NCBI GenBank assembly: GCA_963921795.1
Contig: OY997654.1
Span: 779,867-843,866 of the forward strand
DNA: 64,000 bases
Origin: Nannobrachium achirus
Lineage: Eukaryota; Chordata; Actinopteri; Myctophiformes; Myctophidae
Direction of reading: 5' to 3'
A model generated the notes under the pieces. It had not been told where the DNA came from. It did no database searches and worked only from the letters and a program-made list of their open reading frames with translations. Shown here piece by piece: positions 37,383-49,696 of the stretch (its first letter is position 1; each line of letters starts with the position of its first letter). A program made the translations under genes and the position numbers.

Positions 37383-37945
37383 CATTCGCAAAATTATAGT
37401 ATAGATGTACAGATGGGATTGCAATTGTTCAAATGAGTTAACATTAATATTGAGGATTTTACCTTGTACTGATGCAAGACACAGACTTCCTACTAGCCAG
37501 TCCATCTGATAGCATGGCATGCTGCAGACACGCTGAATGCTGGAGTGTTTAGTCAACAATAAAATGGGAAGGAAAGCAGATACCCTGTCACACATAGCTG
37601 TGGGTCATGTCTATTTCTGCTCTGTCCAGACAGATTGACAGGAGACGATCACTCTCAACAACAATGGTAATAACGGACAATGGATAACAAAACAATATTG
37701 TTTTGTAACTCTCTGGGTTTGGGTATGGAGTGGGATAAGAGAGATATAGAAAAGTGTGCACAGGTCTTCACCAGACCGGGTTGTCTACCCCCAGCCTGTA
37801 TACTTTTGAAGGCATTTGGAAAGGAATCTAAAAATCTGTATCACATGAACCCAACATGTATGAAAAGTCACCTTCAGACAGCTGCTACCCGTGACTTGTA
37901 AATAGACTAAGCCACCATGCTCCCCCCCCCCCCCTTTTTCTTTTT

Positions 37946-38186
37946 TTTTCTGCCTTTGTATTTCATGTTATGCTTTTGAAACTGATATTATCCTAGATAA
38001 AGTACTATGTTCTATCCGTCTGTCTTTCAATGTTATATGAGATACTTAAAGTGTGGTTCCTGTGTAAATAAGCCTCGGCTTTCTAGGATCTCCTTTTAGT
38101 TGACCTTGTACCAGTGATTTGTACTGTCATGAAACTGTACTCTTTTCTATTGCAAACTTCTAATAAATTCTTCAATCAATCAAAAC
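37946..38186 (+). mobile_element. LINE 3' end, (ATCA)n tail
   Basis: Plus-strand counterpart of the LINE at 8481-9145: TATGAGATACTTAAAGTGTG, then CTCCTTTTAGTTGACCTTG, ending AATAAATTCTTCAATCAATC. Confidence 0.8.
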
Positions 38187-38434
38187 CCAGAGATAATGTG
38201 TACCGATTTGCATGAACTTTGGACAAAATTTGAGTAGTAGCAAAAAATGTTTTTAAGAAAACAGGAAATGTTGTTATTGATTGACTGTCATGATCTAATA
38301 AGGAATCCAGTGAAGGGGTCTTCCTGGCCTACTGGGAGTGTGTGTGTGTGTGCGTGCAGAGTTACATGCTGATCGGTCCAACAACGGTGCCAGAGAGATT
38401 AGCTGTTCACCGACACATGGACACACGCGCGCGC

Positions 38435-38437
<3 letters not shown>

Positions 38438-38521
<84 letters not shown>
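38438..38521 (+). repeat. (CA)n microsatellite
   Basis: About 41 CA units after GCGCGCGCAA. Confidence 0.96.
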
Positions 38522-38523
<2 letters not shown>

Positions 38524-38659
38524 GGACGGGTGGACAATGGTGAAAAACATAGTCTCCAGCCACCCAGACAAGCGGAGACATTCATCAATGTACACAGTAG
38601 CAATGCAAACTCATGGAAACGGCTGCTGTATAAACAAAAAAGCTTGTAGATAACCTTCA

Positions 38660-40171
38660 CACCACACTACTGAAAATCTTTAAGCTGACCTGACGCAGAT
38701 ATTTCTGCATCATTAAAGCATTAAGAAATCCTGACATTCTCTAAGGGTGACAGATTTGCCTCCTACTAGATTATAAGAAGCATGAAGCGAAGGATATTTA
38801 CATTCTTTCTTTGACATGTTTTCCCTATTTTTCCCTGGTGGTCCACGTTGTTCTTAGGGTTAGGGTTACTATCAGGGAGAGTGTCGGAACAGCACTACGC
38901 ACCCACGTTATTCAAGTGCTGAGGCTGAGATTATGGCTTGTAGTGAAGCACAGACAGTGTTCACTTACAAGAAAATACAAATAGGGATACAACGCTGACA
39001 CAAAATAACTTTTTTATTCTTTGATCACACTAGTAACAAATGCTAGTTTTACTGAAGCTTCAAACTGGAATATTTGGCTCTGTATTTTGGACATGGAAAA
39101 GAACATCAAAAAGAACATCAAAAAGAAAATGTATTTGTTTTCCTTTAACTATCAGACATAACTGGAATTCAGATAATTATTTAAGAGGGCAATGTTAATA
39201 TAGATTCACCATGCAATATCTCTTCCAATACATAACTGCTACAGAGCTGAATTTGTTGCTTTCGGTTTCATTTTCTCCAATTTATTTCCTTTCTGATTCT
39301 GTCTATGCCCTGCTAAACATTTGTTTAACCTACTCTACTTATCTCCCAAGTTAAGTGAGATATTAAGTAGAGTAGGTTAAACTAAGTTACATTTTTTTTA
39401 ATTTTTTTCAGATTTTGTACATATTACAGAAAAGTGTATTCATTTGTTTAACCTACAACTAGTTAAGTAATTATTTTGGAAGCTTTTGGGGCCGGATAAT
39501 CAAGTAAATGTGACAAGCCAACCAGACACAGGCATGGAATGTGGCCAAGTATGTTGCATAATATTTGAGACAAAGAGCAAAAACACAGGCTAGTACCCAG
39601 GACTGCGAACTCTGCAAAGCTTTGCACGCAACACTCCATACTGAGTGGATTTTGTGTGCGTGTGTACAATTTTTAAGTACAGTTGTATGCGTGCATACTA
39701 TACCATATCTGTTTGCCTCTATGATATGGCATTTATTCAGGTTACTCAAATGAGTAAGTATACATTTTCAAGTCATATAAGTAGTATTAAAAGAAAATAG
39801 TGTGAGACATGGTGTTGTGACATTGCCTGAATTAACTAGTTTGACTGTATCAAACAAGACAGTAGTCCTTTTAACTACTTCACAGTCCTTTTAATTTCTT
39901 TTAATTATAATATTCTAATTACGGCAGTTCTGACAAGACATTGCTATAAGCCTTTAATATAATTCCAATCAAGACACATCTATGTTATCAGTTTGTGGGT
40001 ATAGATAGCTGAGATAATCAAGTAACCTAACCCTAACCCAGGATTACATGAGGAGGACACAGGGGGATTACACATCTCATATTGCTTGTCGTCTTTGTCT
40101 TTGTCTCTTTATCATGTTGTCATCTTTAAGAATCTACAGTATACGCCACTCTATCATAATCTTAGTTATAT
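38660..40171. other. About 1.5 kb without recognised gene or transposon
   Basis: AT-rich sequence. The only structure noticed is a stem-loop at about 39322-39386 (TTTAACCTACTCTACTTA and inverse). Confidence 0.4.
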
Positions 40172-40994
40172 ACCAGTAAGACTCCCTAATCGGGAGATAA
40201 GCGACCGTAGGTCACTTATCTCCACAAATAGGGCAAAAATTTGTTTTTCCAAAATCTTCCTGATCCATGTTGATGACATGAGTGTAGACATACTGTGTAG
40301 TGATTTTCGTGATTTTAGGGCAAAATCTGTAGGAGCAGTGTCCAAAAATGTGTTTTTAAAAATCGGCCTGGAGGTGGCGCTATATGGGACAGATTCATGT
40401 TGATGGGATGAGTGTAGACATACTGTGTACCGATTTGCGTGATTTTAGGGCAAAAATGTTAGGAGCAGTGTCCAAAAATGTGTTTTGCAAGAATCGGCCT
40501 CATGGTGGCGCTAGAAGAGGGCCATGTGAGAAATGAGGGGTGGGGTCTCCGCGCCGCCAAGGCGGACGAATAGGTACCGGCCCCGGCTGTCCCGGTCGCT
40601 CCTAGCCGGAGTTACGGCATTTTATGTGAGCTGCAGTGTAGGGGGTCCTCCACTGGGGAGCTGGGGGTCCCTGGAGCTCCGGGGGTCCTTGGAGGTTGTA
40701 GTTTGGCAGGTAAGGAGTGTGTGTGCAAAATGTGGCATGGATGGGGGCAACGGTTGTGCAGATAGGAGCAGGGCAAAATTACACCTGGGGGTCCCCCAGG
40801 GACCTGGGGGTCCCTGGAGCTGCGGGGGTCCTTGGAGGTAGTAGTGTGGCAGGTAAGGAGTGTGTGTGCAAAATTTGGCGTGGCTGGGGGCAACGGTTGT
40901 GGAGATATGAGCAGGGCAAAAGTGTGACGTGTGACTGACTCACTCACGGACAGCCGGTGGAGCTTTTGATAGTAAATGCGACCTACGGTCGCAA
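40172..40994 (-). mobile_element. Family D element, reverse copy
   Basis: Runs from ACCAGTAAGACTCCCTAATC (hairpin GCGACC-GTA-GGTC) to GCGACCTACGGTCGC at about 40978-40992. It contains TGGCGCTATATGGG-type units and a tandem-duplicated GGGGGTCC(CTGGAGCTGCGG) block at about 40640-40860. It abuts a TTAA element missing its first bases, so one probably inserted into the other. Confidence 0.65.
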
Positions 40995-41480
40995 CTATGT
41001 AACTTTTTTTATAAAACAAATCTTAAAGTTGTCCTAACTATTAAATCGCTAAAGTTTTAGAAGACCCACTCCGTTAATTTCAGCCCCTAAAGCCTTCTGT
41101 AAATATGTTTTCTATGATCCTGGCTGGGGTCCGGATTTCGCGGGAAAATTACGTCATCTGCATCATCTGTATACGTTGTGTATACGTTGGCCAATCACAT
41201 CGCGGATCATACACACATGATACACTACCGGCCAATCACAGTGTGTCTTGCCGTCTCTTCAGGAAGTAGCCTCCCTCAGCAACAGTGTTTACGATGGTGA
41301 AGGATTCTTGCCTCTTACTCCCCAAATCCTGGTCAGAAAATTACATTCTACCCCTCTACGGATTCGTATCAGTCGCGGTGGGTCCCGCGGTGGTTTGCGG
41401 CGACACCGGGCGAAAAACAGCAGAAAAAAGCAATACTGCTACTGACCACTAGTTTAGCAACTTACACAGTATAGCTTTAA
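40995..41480 (+). mobile_element. TTAA-ended MITE family 9, copy 3, 5'-trimmed
   Basis: Begins CTATGTAACTTTTTTTATAA, lacking about 11 terminal bases, and ends ACACAGTATAGCTTTAA. It is closest to copy 1 at 12142. Confidence 0.8.
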
Positions 41481-42410
41481 GAAAGACATCACCATGTAAT
41501 CTGGCATTATGTACTAAAGAACATATTTAAAATCACATTAACTGCATAATTCAGGCTTCTATAATTCATTCTTTAGGCACCTTTGCACACTAAAAACACA
41601 CAACGCCGCTTAATGGTTTACCTTGACTGAAAATGTTATTTTGGTTCTCCTCTGTTTTCATGAGGCCTGATCCCTAAATGACTCCAAAAGCAACTTTCAA
41701 GCCACTTATCCAAATCTTCAATGACGTTATTGGTCTTTAAATGAATGCTCAAACATTCATTTGGCTCAGAGATGAGATGGAGGTGTAAGTTTAGTTTAAA
41801 CAAAAACAATGAACTCCCTCTTGGAAATAAGCATTCCTCCCAGGCTATAAATTGAAGCGTATGAAGATCTCACTCTCAAAATAATCCAAATAATTCCAAC
41901 TTCCTACGTTGGGTTGTTTGTGGAATGCCAAACAAAAAATAGAATCATGGAATGTCAGGGCCAGAGTGTTTGTTTAGCGTTATAAGAAACAAAGGAAGCC
42001 ATCAGCTCTGCAAACAGCAACTGTTTATGAGGTAGATACTGCACAATAGCCATTCGTATTACCCCATGGAATGGGATCTGGTCATGCCAGGAGTGAACAA
42101 GGTCATGGAAATGTGAATTACAATCCCATTTGTTTTTCAGGTCGGCTTATTACTCATGTCTGGGACTTTCTTTGTGCAGAGACTGTTTTGACTTTATATA
42201 GGGTGGCAGAGGTGAGGTAAACAGCTGTGTGTCATTGGGTGTGGACTGTGGATCAATGATTCTTTTAACATTATTACGTTAAAGTCTGGACCAGTTACAT
42301 TACTATGTGCACATCATTGTTTACTCCAAAATAGTTTTTTATCTATAGTTTTCAGCAACATTCTTTTTTGTCTTCTTGATATGAGTCCAGTTAGTTCAGA
42401 CACTATAGAG
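41481..42410. other. No gene recognised
   Basis: AT-rich, without recognisable repeats or coding frames. Confidence 0.4.
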
Positions 42411-42965
42411 CAGGGGTTCCCAAACTTTTTTGTCTCAGGGCACCCCATGAATATTTGTTTTAATCCGAGGGGCACCCCTCTATTATAATTTTCACTCCCA
42501 GCACCTTATATTTATAGCATATCGTCGTTGTCGGGTGGAAACCTTGTATGTCCAAAACTGCTCGTTTTGTATTTATCATCTATAAAATTAACTAAACTAG
42601 TGAAAACAGCAGATCTACAAGCACACACACGCCTCGCATCGCGATGCGTTGTGTGCTTGTAGATCGGCTGTTTTCACTAGTTTTGTGCGACAGTCTTGTA
42701 TGATGAAGCAGGGCTTTGCTTTACCAAAAGACGTACACATTTGAAACTTGGAGATACGAGGTTTCTGCCCGACAGTGACGATATTTTAGTGATTATGTTT
42801 AGAAGAACTGACTGAAAATAACGTAGTACTTCAAGTTTAAAATGATACTAAATATGTTTTCAAGTGTTCAAATAGATTCCAAATATTATCAAATGATCTA
42901 GCGGCACCCCTGGACTGCCGTCACGGCACCCCGGGGTGCCCCGTCACCCACTTTGAAAACCTCGG
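42411..42965 (+). mobile_element. hAT-like MITE family 5 carrying a TA-MITE, near complete
   Basis: Starts CAGGGGTTCCCAAAC and ends CCACTTTGAAAACC. Nearby CACTATAG (left) and CACTAAAG (right) may be a target duplication offset by two bases. The TA-MITE is at 42532-42781. Confidence 0.82.
42532..42781 (-). mobile_element. TA-flanked MITE, copy 11 (inside family 5)
   Basis: Begins TCGTCGTTGTCGGGTGGAAA after TA and ends CAGTGACGA before TA. Module at 42593-42684. Confidence 0.87.
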
Positions 42966-43249
42966 CACTAAAGCACTCGCTTCAGGACCTGGGTTAGATC
43001 TTGTAGCACAGTTTCAGAAAATTGTGTGATAAGTACTGGCAGAGGTTGTGCTCCACCTCAGCAGTCCATCTCCAGGGGTCTAGCGCTTGAAAGGGGGATA
43101 GAAACCTTTGTTCTTGGCTGACTACAATAAGCCACTCCGACATACAAGATTGAGTTACTTGATACTTGATTTATTGATCGACATATTGATAAGATGATGG
43201 TCTGTACATGCTGCATGCAGTTTGACTCGGTTTCTTCATGTGCTGCAAT

Positions 43250-43759
43250 TAGGGGTGTAACGAAACATTTTAACAATACGATACTGGTTCATTCATATTG
43301 GTTCATTCGTGGCGATACGATATGATTCGATTCAATGATTTAAAATCGATATAGTAACTATTTAGCAAATAAATTAAATCTGTGTAAAACGTGTAAAAAA
43401 TCTATTATTATGGAAGTAAATGCTGTGACTATCTAGCATGGACATTATATTTCAACACTATTGGACAAACCCACCTTGACACGAACACAGAGATTACACA
43501 CATTTATCGATAGACCAAGAGTAGCTATGAATGGAAAGCTAATTAGACTGTCTTAAAATTGCTAAATATAAGGCACAAATATTTAATTTCCATACCATCA
43601 ATTATTTGCATTGCAAAACGATTCAATACCGATTACCGCATTTTAAAACGATATGATACAAAGCCAAAAAGGTACGATATTTTGCTTTTACAAACTATAT
43701 AGTAGATCATTGCAAATTAAAATCTATTTTTCGATTCAGTTACCATCGTTACACCCCTA
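43250..43759. mobile_element. hAT-like MITE family 8 (TAGGGGTGTAACGA ends)
   Basis: Ends TAGGGGTGTAACGAAAC and ATCGTTACACCCCTA are flanked by GCTGCAAT (43242-43249) and GCTGCAAC (43760-43767). This family lacks the palindromic module. Confidence 0.88.
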
Positions 43760-43915
43760 GCTGCAACACATTGTAGATCATTGTTGATAGCAGTAAATGA
43801 ACGGTTGATGAATGGAATGAAAACACTAGTATGTGATACGCAACTATGAGCTAATATAAATGAAATGACAGAACACAAAACAGAATTAATATTGGTTCAG
43901 ATAATTACTTCTCAG

Positions 43916-45848
43916 CAGTATGGTGTAAAGTAACTAAGTAGATGTACTTAAGTACAGTACTTAAGTACAATTATGAGGTAGTTATACTTTACTTGGATAT
44001 TTCCAAATTCCAATACTTTTACTTCCGCTCCACTGCATCTCGGATCCACATATTGTACTTTTACTCCGCTACATTTATTTGAAAACCTTAGTTACTAGTT
44101 ACTTTGCATATATATAAATTCTAATTCTATTCTAAAACTAGAAAATATTGTTCCTTCGAAACAATTGTGGGCTCGCTTCAAGCCAGAAAACAATGGCTAT
44201 AAAAGTACAAAATGTCAAGATCGCAGGCAGTGCTCTCTTTGATGTTACTGACGTCAAAGATTGGTCCATTTTGTTCCAAAAATGTGTTATGCAAAAGTTG
44301 ACCCGCTGGTGGCGCTATAACAGGCCGATGTGAGAAGGGTGGTATCCGTTCCTTGACCTATTGGGAATGTGCTTGCAAGATTTCACGCACATTGCAGGCT
44401 GTGTTCATGATTTGAGGTGTTTTTGGCTTTGGCCACTATCGCTGCTTGCAGCTATATTTATTATTATTATTATTTTTTTTTTGTGTGTGCACTTCATAGG
44501 CATATTAGATAAAGGTCCTGTTTCACAAACTGCTCAAATGATATAGCACCCCCCTTTGGCCAATTGGAGTAAGATTGGTTTTAGTGATATTTGGACTAAC
44601 ACTCTACATATTTGCCAAATGCCATGAACATGTTACTTTGCATGTATGATTTAGAGGCAGAAGAATAATTTGCATAAAACTGCAATATTCATTGAATTAT
44701 TAAAAAAGCATGTTTCAATTAAAAAAAAATCCGATCTGACAGATCTTTAGATATTGGTCCAAAGTTCACGTAAAAAAAGTTTTGTGCACGTGACGCGAAA
44801 ATTCCAGAATAAAAGTGGGTTTAAGTGTTTTACAAACTGCTCAAAATAGCGGAAAATCTAAGGGCGGAGCTTACTTAACAAAGACACAGATGTCTTCCGC
44901 TCGAGTCAAAGCACGCGTGTAAGCAAGTTGCATGACTTCAAACGAAACGAGTCATGACTTATGCCCGTTTGAAGTTTGAATTTTCAAACGCTTCGTATAG
45001 CGCCCCCCTTTGGCCGATTGGAATAAGATTGGTTTCAGTGATATTTTGACTAACCCTCTACATCTTTGCCAAATGCCATGAACGTGTAACTTTGCATGTA
45101 TGATTTAGAGGCCGAAGAATAATTTGCATAAAACCGCAATATACATTGAATTATTAAAAAATCATTATTTAACGTACAAACTTCTCACCACATAGCCTGT
45201 GTAGATATAGGTTCAAATTTCATGTGAAAAAAGTTTCATGCGCATAACGCGAAAATCCCAGGAGGAGATAGATTTTTACTGTTTTTCATATAATTCCAAA
45301 TTGTGGGAGATCTAAAGGTCAGAGGTCAAAAGTCAGAGGGTAAAAGTTCTTCGGCATGAGGAGACGCATACGTGTATACAGGTTTCAGGTTTTTAACAGA
45401 GCATGAGCTCTACCTGTTCAAAGTTCGCACTTTCGAAGGCTACCTACAGCGCCACCATTTGGCCGATTGCTGTATAAAATAATAGCACACTTCGCAAAGC
45501 TGAACACATTGATGTTTTTATTTTCATTGTCTGCCTGAGTATGTAGGAGTCTACTGACTGCCTGCCTGATAGATAAATAATGACAATATCTAAAGTGTGC
45601 TCGCCTTACAGGCGAGCCCACAATTATAAAACATACATGAACCACTTTAGCCATTATTTTAATATCTTGGCTATTTTCAAACATTTTTGTACTTTTACTT
45701 TTGGTACTTTAAGTACATTTTGATGCCTACACTTTCATACTTTTACTCAAGTACATTTTGAATTCCGGACTTTCACTTATAATGGAGTACATCCACATTG
45801 CAGTAATGAATTCTACTTAAGTACAAAATGTACTTTTTCCACCAACTG
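43916..45848 (-). mobile_element. hAT-like MITE family 1 split by a rolling-circle-like element
   Basis: Ends CAGTATGGTGTAAAG and TTTTTCCACCAACTG are flanked by a perfect 8-bp duplication CTTCTCAG (43908-43915 and 45849-45856). Family A element sequence separates its halves. The palindromic module is not visible at its usual place (only TTGGCTATTTTCAAAC remains near 45666). Confidence 0.9.
44137..45624 (+). mobile_element. Rolling-circle-like element family A, copy 1
   Basis: Begins ACTAGAAAATATTG, then ATTGTGGGCTCGC. It ends with hairpin GCTCGCCT-TAC-AGGCGAGC (45599-45617) and CCCACAAT. The subterminal 5' ATTGTGGGCTCGC is the inverse of the 3' GCGAGCCCACAAT, the arrangement seen in Helentron/Helitron2-type elements. 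It also carries the hairpin GCTGCTTGCAGC at about 44442 before (TTA)n. No target duplication is seen. It codes no helicase, so it is non-autonomous. Confidence 0.65.
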
Positions 45849-45996
45849 CTTCTCAGATTGCAGAGAAGTGTGTTTGATGTGGTCGACAGTGGATGCTGGT
45901 TGAGGGGAATTGGCACCTAATGAGGAAACTGAAGGTGTTGTGGTAAATCAAGTGTGCTCCGTTTCCCACCAGGAGCTTGTGTGCATGTACTGTATA

Positions 45997-46194
45997 TCGT
46001 CACTGTCGGGCAGAAACCTTGTATCTCCAAGTTTCAAATTATTATTATTTTTTTTTGCAAAGTAAAGTCCTGCTTCATCAGACAAGACGTTGTAGATTTT
46101 AAGACTAAACTGGTTTTCACCAGTTTAGTTAATTTTTTTAAATGATAAAAAGGAACGGTTTTGGACATACAAGGTTTCCCCCCGACAACGACGA
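45997..46194 (+). mobile_element. TA-flanked MITE, copy 12, module lost
   Basis: Starts TCGTCACTGTCGGGCAGAAA after TA, ends CAACGACGA before TA. In place of the module is a short hairpin CTAAACTGGTTTTCACCAGT, so the palindrome has been excised or collapsed. Confidence 0.84.
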
Positions 46195-46714
46195 TATGTA
46201 ACATATCAAAAACCTCAACGCCGGAAGGTTTGCGTGACGATTGCTCAAAATCCCAGCCATTTCCCACAATTTGATCGACAATAAGATATCAATGTCAGAC
46301 GGGGATGAAAATAAACCGAGGAAAAGGTTTCAAATCCTCCTGGCTTTAGCCCGTGCTTCCTCAGCTGCGGTGCGATAGTCACAGAGCTCTGTTCAGGTCT
46401 GACAGTGCGTTTTCAAGGAGTTTCCTGAGGGAAAGCTGTTCTGGCACACTGACAAGAGAAACATGCTCTCTTGCTCTCGTTCTCTCTCTTCTTGAGGGGC
46501 TCGTGGGCCCGCGAGTCGGACAGGAAAGAGCATCAGCCTACTTCCATAATTGTTTCCTCTCAGCTGTCGAAGCAAGGGTCAACTCTCTGAAGGGCAGGTT
46601 CACCTCTTTGTTGCCTGGCAATAGCTCTGCTTGTTTTGGATTACCTGTGGACTTTATCCTTCTACATGGGTCGATAGGAACAGTCACTGTGCGTCAAGAG
46701 TGATGCAATGTTAT
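46195..46714. other. No gene recognised
   Basis: A 116-codon frame at 46353-46703 has no recognisable domain, repeat or splice context; I treat it as spurious. Confidence 0.4.
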
Positions 46715-46943
46715 GTTATGTTATGCTTTTTCTGCTTTTGAAATTTATGTTATCCTATAAAGTACTATGTTCTATCCGTCTGTCTTTCTATGTTATATGA
46801 GATACTTAAAGTGTGGTTCCTGTGGAAATAAGCCTTAGGGCTTTCTAGGATCTCCTTTTAGTTGACCTTGTACCAGTGATTTGTGCTGCCATGAAACTAT
46901 ACTTTTTTTCTGTTCCAAATAAATTCTTCAATCAATCAATGGG
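46715..46943 (+). mobile_element. LINE 3' end, (ATCA)n tail
   Basis: Close match to 37946-38186, ending AATAAATTCTTCAATCAATC. Confidence 0.8.
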
Positions 46944-48418
46944 GCACAAAACAACTTTACAACATTTCCCCCCCCCCCCCCATCTTCCTTTTTAGCGGTT
47001 TCTTTCACAGAATCTTCTGTAAATGTCTTTTAGAATGAACTGATACTGTATAGAATCTGGCACGTACAAGAGTTAAAAGAGTTGTAAAAGTATTGAGCTT
47101 TAGCAGAACTTTGTCAACATAATTAATCAATCAATCAATCAATTGTCTGCATATTCCATTTGGAACAATTTGCTCATTGTCATTTTTTTTTTATCATACA
47201 TTTTTTAAAGTAGTATCTACTCTTCTCAATTTACCTCAGACGACCTGAAATGGTTTAGCATGAACATCACTGGACTCTCTCTCGCTGCAGACATGTATAA
47301 ACTACAGCAGAGCCGCCGCTAGGGCAGTGCGAACGGTGCGGTCGCACAGGGCCTCGCACCTGGGGGGCCTCGCGCCATGCCTTTTTTTTTTTTTTTTTTT
47401 TTTTTTACAGAATCACTTTTTTTTAACAAATCACTTTCCATCACAGACGTAAAATCTAGGTTTGCTTACATTATGAATCCGCCTAAATAATCATGGCATG
47501 GGGTGTAGTGGTGGAGGAGATCTGGGTTTTGGTCAATAATGATTAATTTATTATTATTATTATTATTATTTTTTATTAAATCTTCACACAAACGGCTGAC
47601 TGTCCCTTCGGGCTATGGGATTTACAATATCTCTTGAGACGCGGGATCCTACAACTTGATTCAGGCTTCCTTGTTACTTATGAAACAGATCTAGTTGAGA
47701 GAGAGCATCATATCTGCGCAAGGTAAGGCCAGGGTAATGTTATACTAAGTTGTATGAGGAATCCCCTCATCTGACAACATGACAAACTTGTCAATGTCTG
47801 ATTGATAGCCTCGTGAAGTAAATTAAATTTACATTCAGCTTGCATTCATTCTGCAGCAGTCTGCTTTGTGGCCGTGTACAATAAAACCAGCAGAATAAAC
47901 ACGCTATATACATACAGTACTGTCTTACCGTTTTATAGGTAGAGTTGCTGCATAATTCCATTGCATTTATAGATGCACAGCCACAGAAAATCGTCTGCCA
48001 CTGTGTGCGCGCACGTGCATGCGCGTGCATGCACGAACTACAGTATAGTGGGCAAACACTGTACCTCAAGAAACACAAGACCCCTGGAAAAGTATAAGGC
48101 AGGAATTCAGTGAAGGTGCATGCCGGGTGCATCCATAACATTATGGCATGTGACACACTTATGCAGGCCAACTGACCTAATTCGGTTCGCGAATGCCACA
48201 CTTCAAAGTAAACTCTGCATCACCCCCGCTAAGTTTTTAGGTCATGTGCATGAGAGGATTCTTAGGGATCATCATTAGTGTAAGCACGTGTAAAAGGCGC
48301 TGGCACACATTCATACAGGCCAGACAAAATACATCGATTTAGGTCATGGTTTCATAACCATGACCATGACCCCAACCCCTACACACATGCGCACGCACAC
48401 ACGCACGAATGCACGCAC
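46944..48418. other. No gene recognised; homopolymer and short AT runs
   Basis: Contains a C-run near 46969-46981, a T-run near 47381-47406 and an (ATT)n run near 47550. A GCGGTCGCACAGGGCCTCGC segment near 47338 is followed by the T-run. Confidence 0.4.
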
Positions 48419-48548
48419 CATGGGCGTCAATTGAATATGGCAGGGGTATGCAGCCAGCTGCCATACCCTGGGTCCAGGGGGGAACATAAAAGTTACTTTT
48501 TAACTATAAATCCATGAATGTCTCTTTGTCTATCTGTGCTAGTTATTA

Positions 48549-49696
48549 TCTATCTATAAATGCGAGAAGTCTCTGCGTGCGTGTGTGTGTGTTTGTAATC
48601 CGCGTATCTCGAGAACCGTTCGTCCCACCGGCTTCAGATTCGGCACGCGCGTTCCCCGCCGCCGCGCGGAGTGCAGTGCCGGGCCTCGACCCGACCCGAC
48701 TCGCGGTTTTCCGAAACCGGCGCGAAACGTTCGGAATCTCCTTATGCGGAGCTGATTGTTGACATCAGGCTGTTCCGGAGGAAATCGGCGCAAGCGCTGA
48801 GTCATTGTGACATCACTTCATAAAAGGCTCTGACATCACGTACGCCACATGAGTCAACACAAAATCTCTGTGAATGTGTATGTATGTATGTAATCCGCGT
48901 ATCTCGAGAACCCTTCTTCCCACCGGCACGCGCGTTCTCCAGATATGGGCATAAAGTCTGACATCAGAGTTTTCCGCAACCGGTACTGTGTGTGCAGAGA
49001 TCTTCATATATGGGCATAAGTGGACAAAGACAAACAGATGGTCAAAACGGGTCCTATGACAACAGGTATATTGGGGTTTGCATTAAAGGGTGGGGCATTC
49101 ATGGGGTTTGCATTAAAGGGTGGGGCATTCATTCCCTATTTCAAATTCGGCACGTGCGTTCCCCACCGCAGCAGGTAGTGCAGTGCTCGGCCTCAACCCG
49201 ACCCGACCCACGATTGTTTGAAAAAGCGACAGAAATCTCATATATGGGCATAAAATGGACGCAGATAAACAGATATCTCCATATATGGCATATATGGGCA
49301 TACAATGGATGCAGAATCACAAAGATCTCCATATACGGGCATAAAAGGGACACAGACAGACAGATACAGAGATCTCCATATATGGGCATAAAATGGATGC
49401 AGATAGACAGATATCTCCATATATGGGCATATATGGGCATAAAATGGACCCAGAACTATAACTGCAGTGATCTCCATATATGGACATAAAATGGACACCG
49501 ACAGACAGATACAGATATCTCCATATATGGGCAAAAATGGACACAGGCAGACAAATGGTCAAAACGGGTCCTATGAAAACAGGTATAATGGGGTTTGCAT
49601 TAAAGGGCGGGGCATTCATTCCCTATTTATATTGTTCCGAGTTGGCCAGGTCGCCGACTAGACGCTGGGCCGCCCGAAGGGCGGCCCAGCTTCTAG
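48549..49696 (+). mobile_element. Non-autonomous Helitron with internal minisatellite
   Basis: Begins TCTATCTATAAATGCGAG and ends with a 12-bp-arm hairpin (GCTGGGCCGCCC at 49664-49675, GGGCGGCCCAGC at 49679-49690, loop GAA) followed by TTCTAG. The host bases are A at 48548 and T at 49697. The sister family 10 copy at 14782-15060 reads straight across (on the other strand TTATTATGCTGTTAAATT), so insertion was exactly between A and T without duplication. TC...CTAG, a 3' hairpin and A|T insertion are the Helitron hallmarks. There is no Rep/helicase gene. Confidence 0.88.
49010..49620 (+). repeat. Minisatellite with CArG-box units inside the Helitron
   Basis: Degenerate units of about 45-55 bp read AGATCTCCATATATGGGCAT, AAAATGGAC, then (CAGA)-rich sequence. 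Five units hold exact CCATATATGG (49279-49288, 49376-49385, 49417-49426, 49474-49483, 49521-49530), the CArG-box consensus bound by SRF. Both strands stay open across the units, giving repetitive frames that are not genes. A GGGGTTTGCATTAAAGGGTG unit brackets the array (49073, 49098 and 49590). Confidence 0.85.

Noticed and set aside
46353-46703. 116-codon open frame
   Set aside because: No recognisable domain, no splice context, Ser/Leu-rich composition; consistent with chance in a slightly GC-richer patch.
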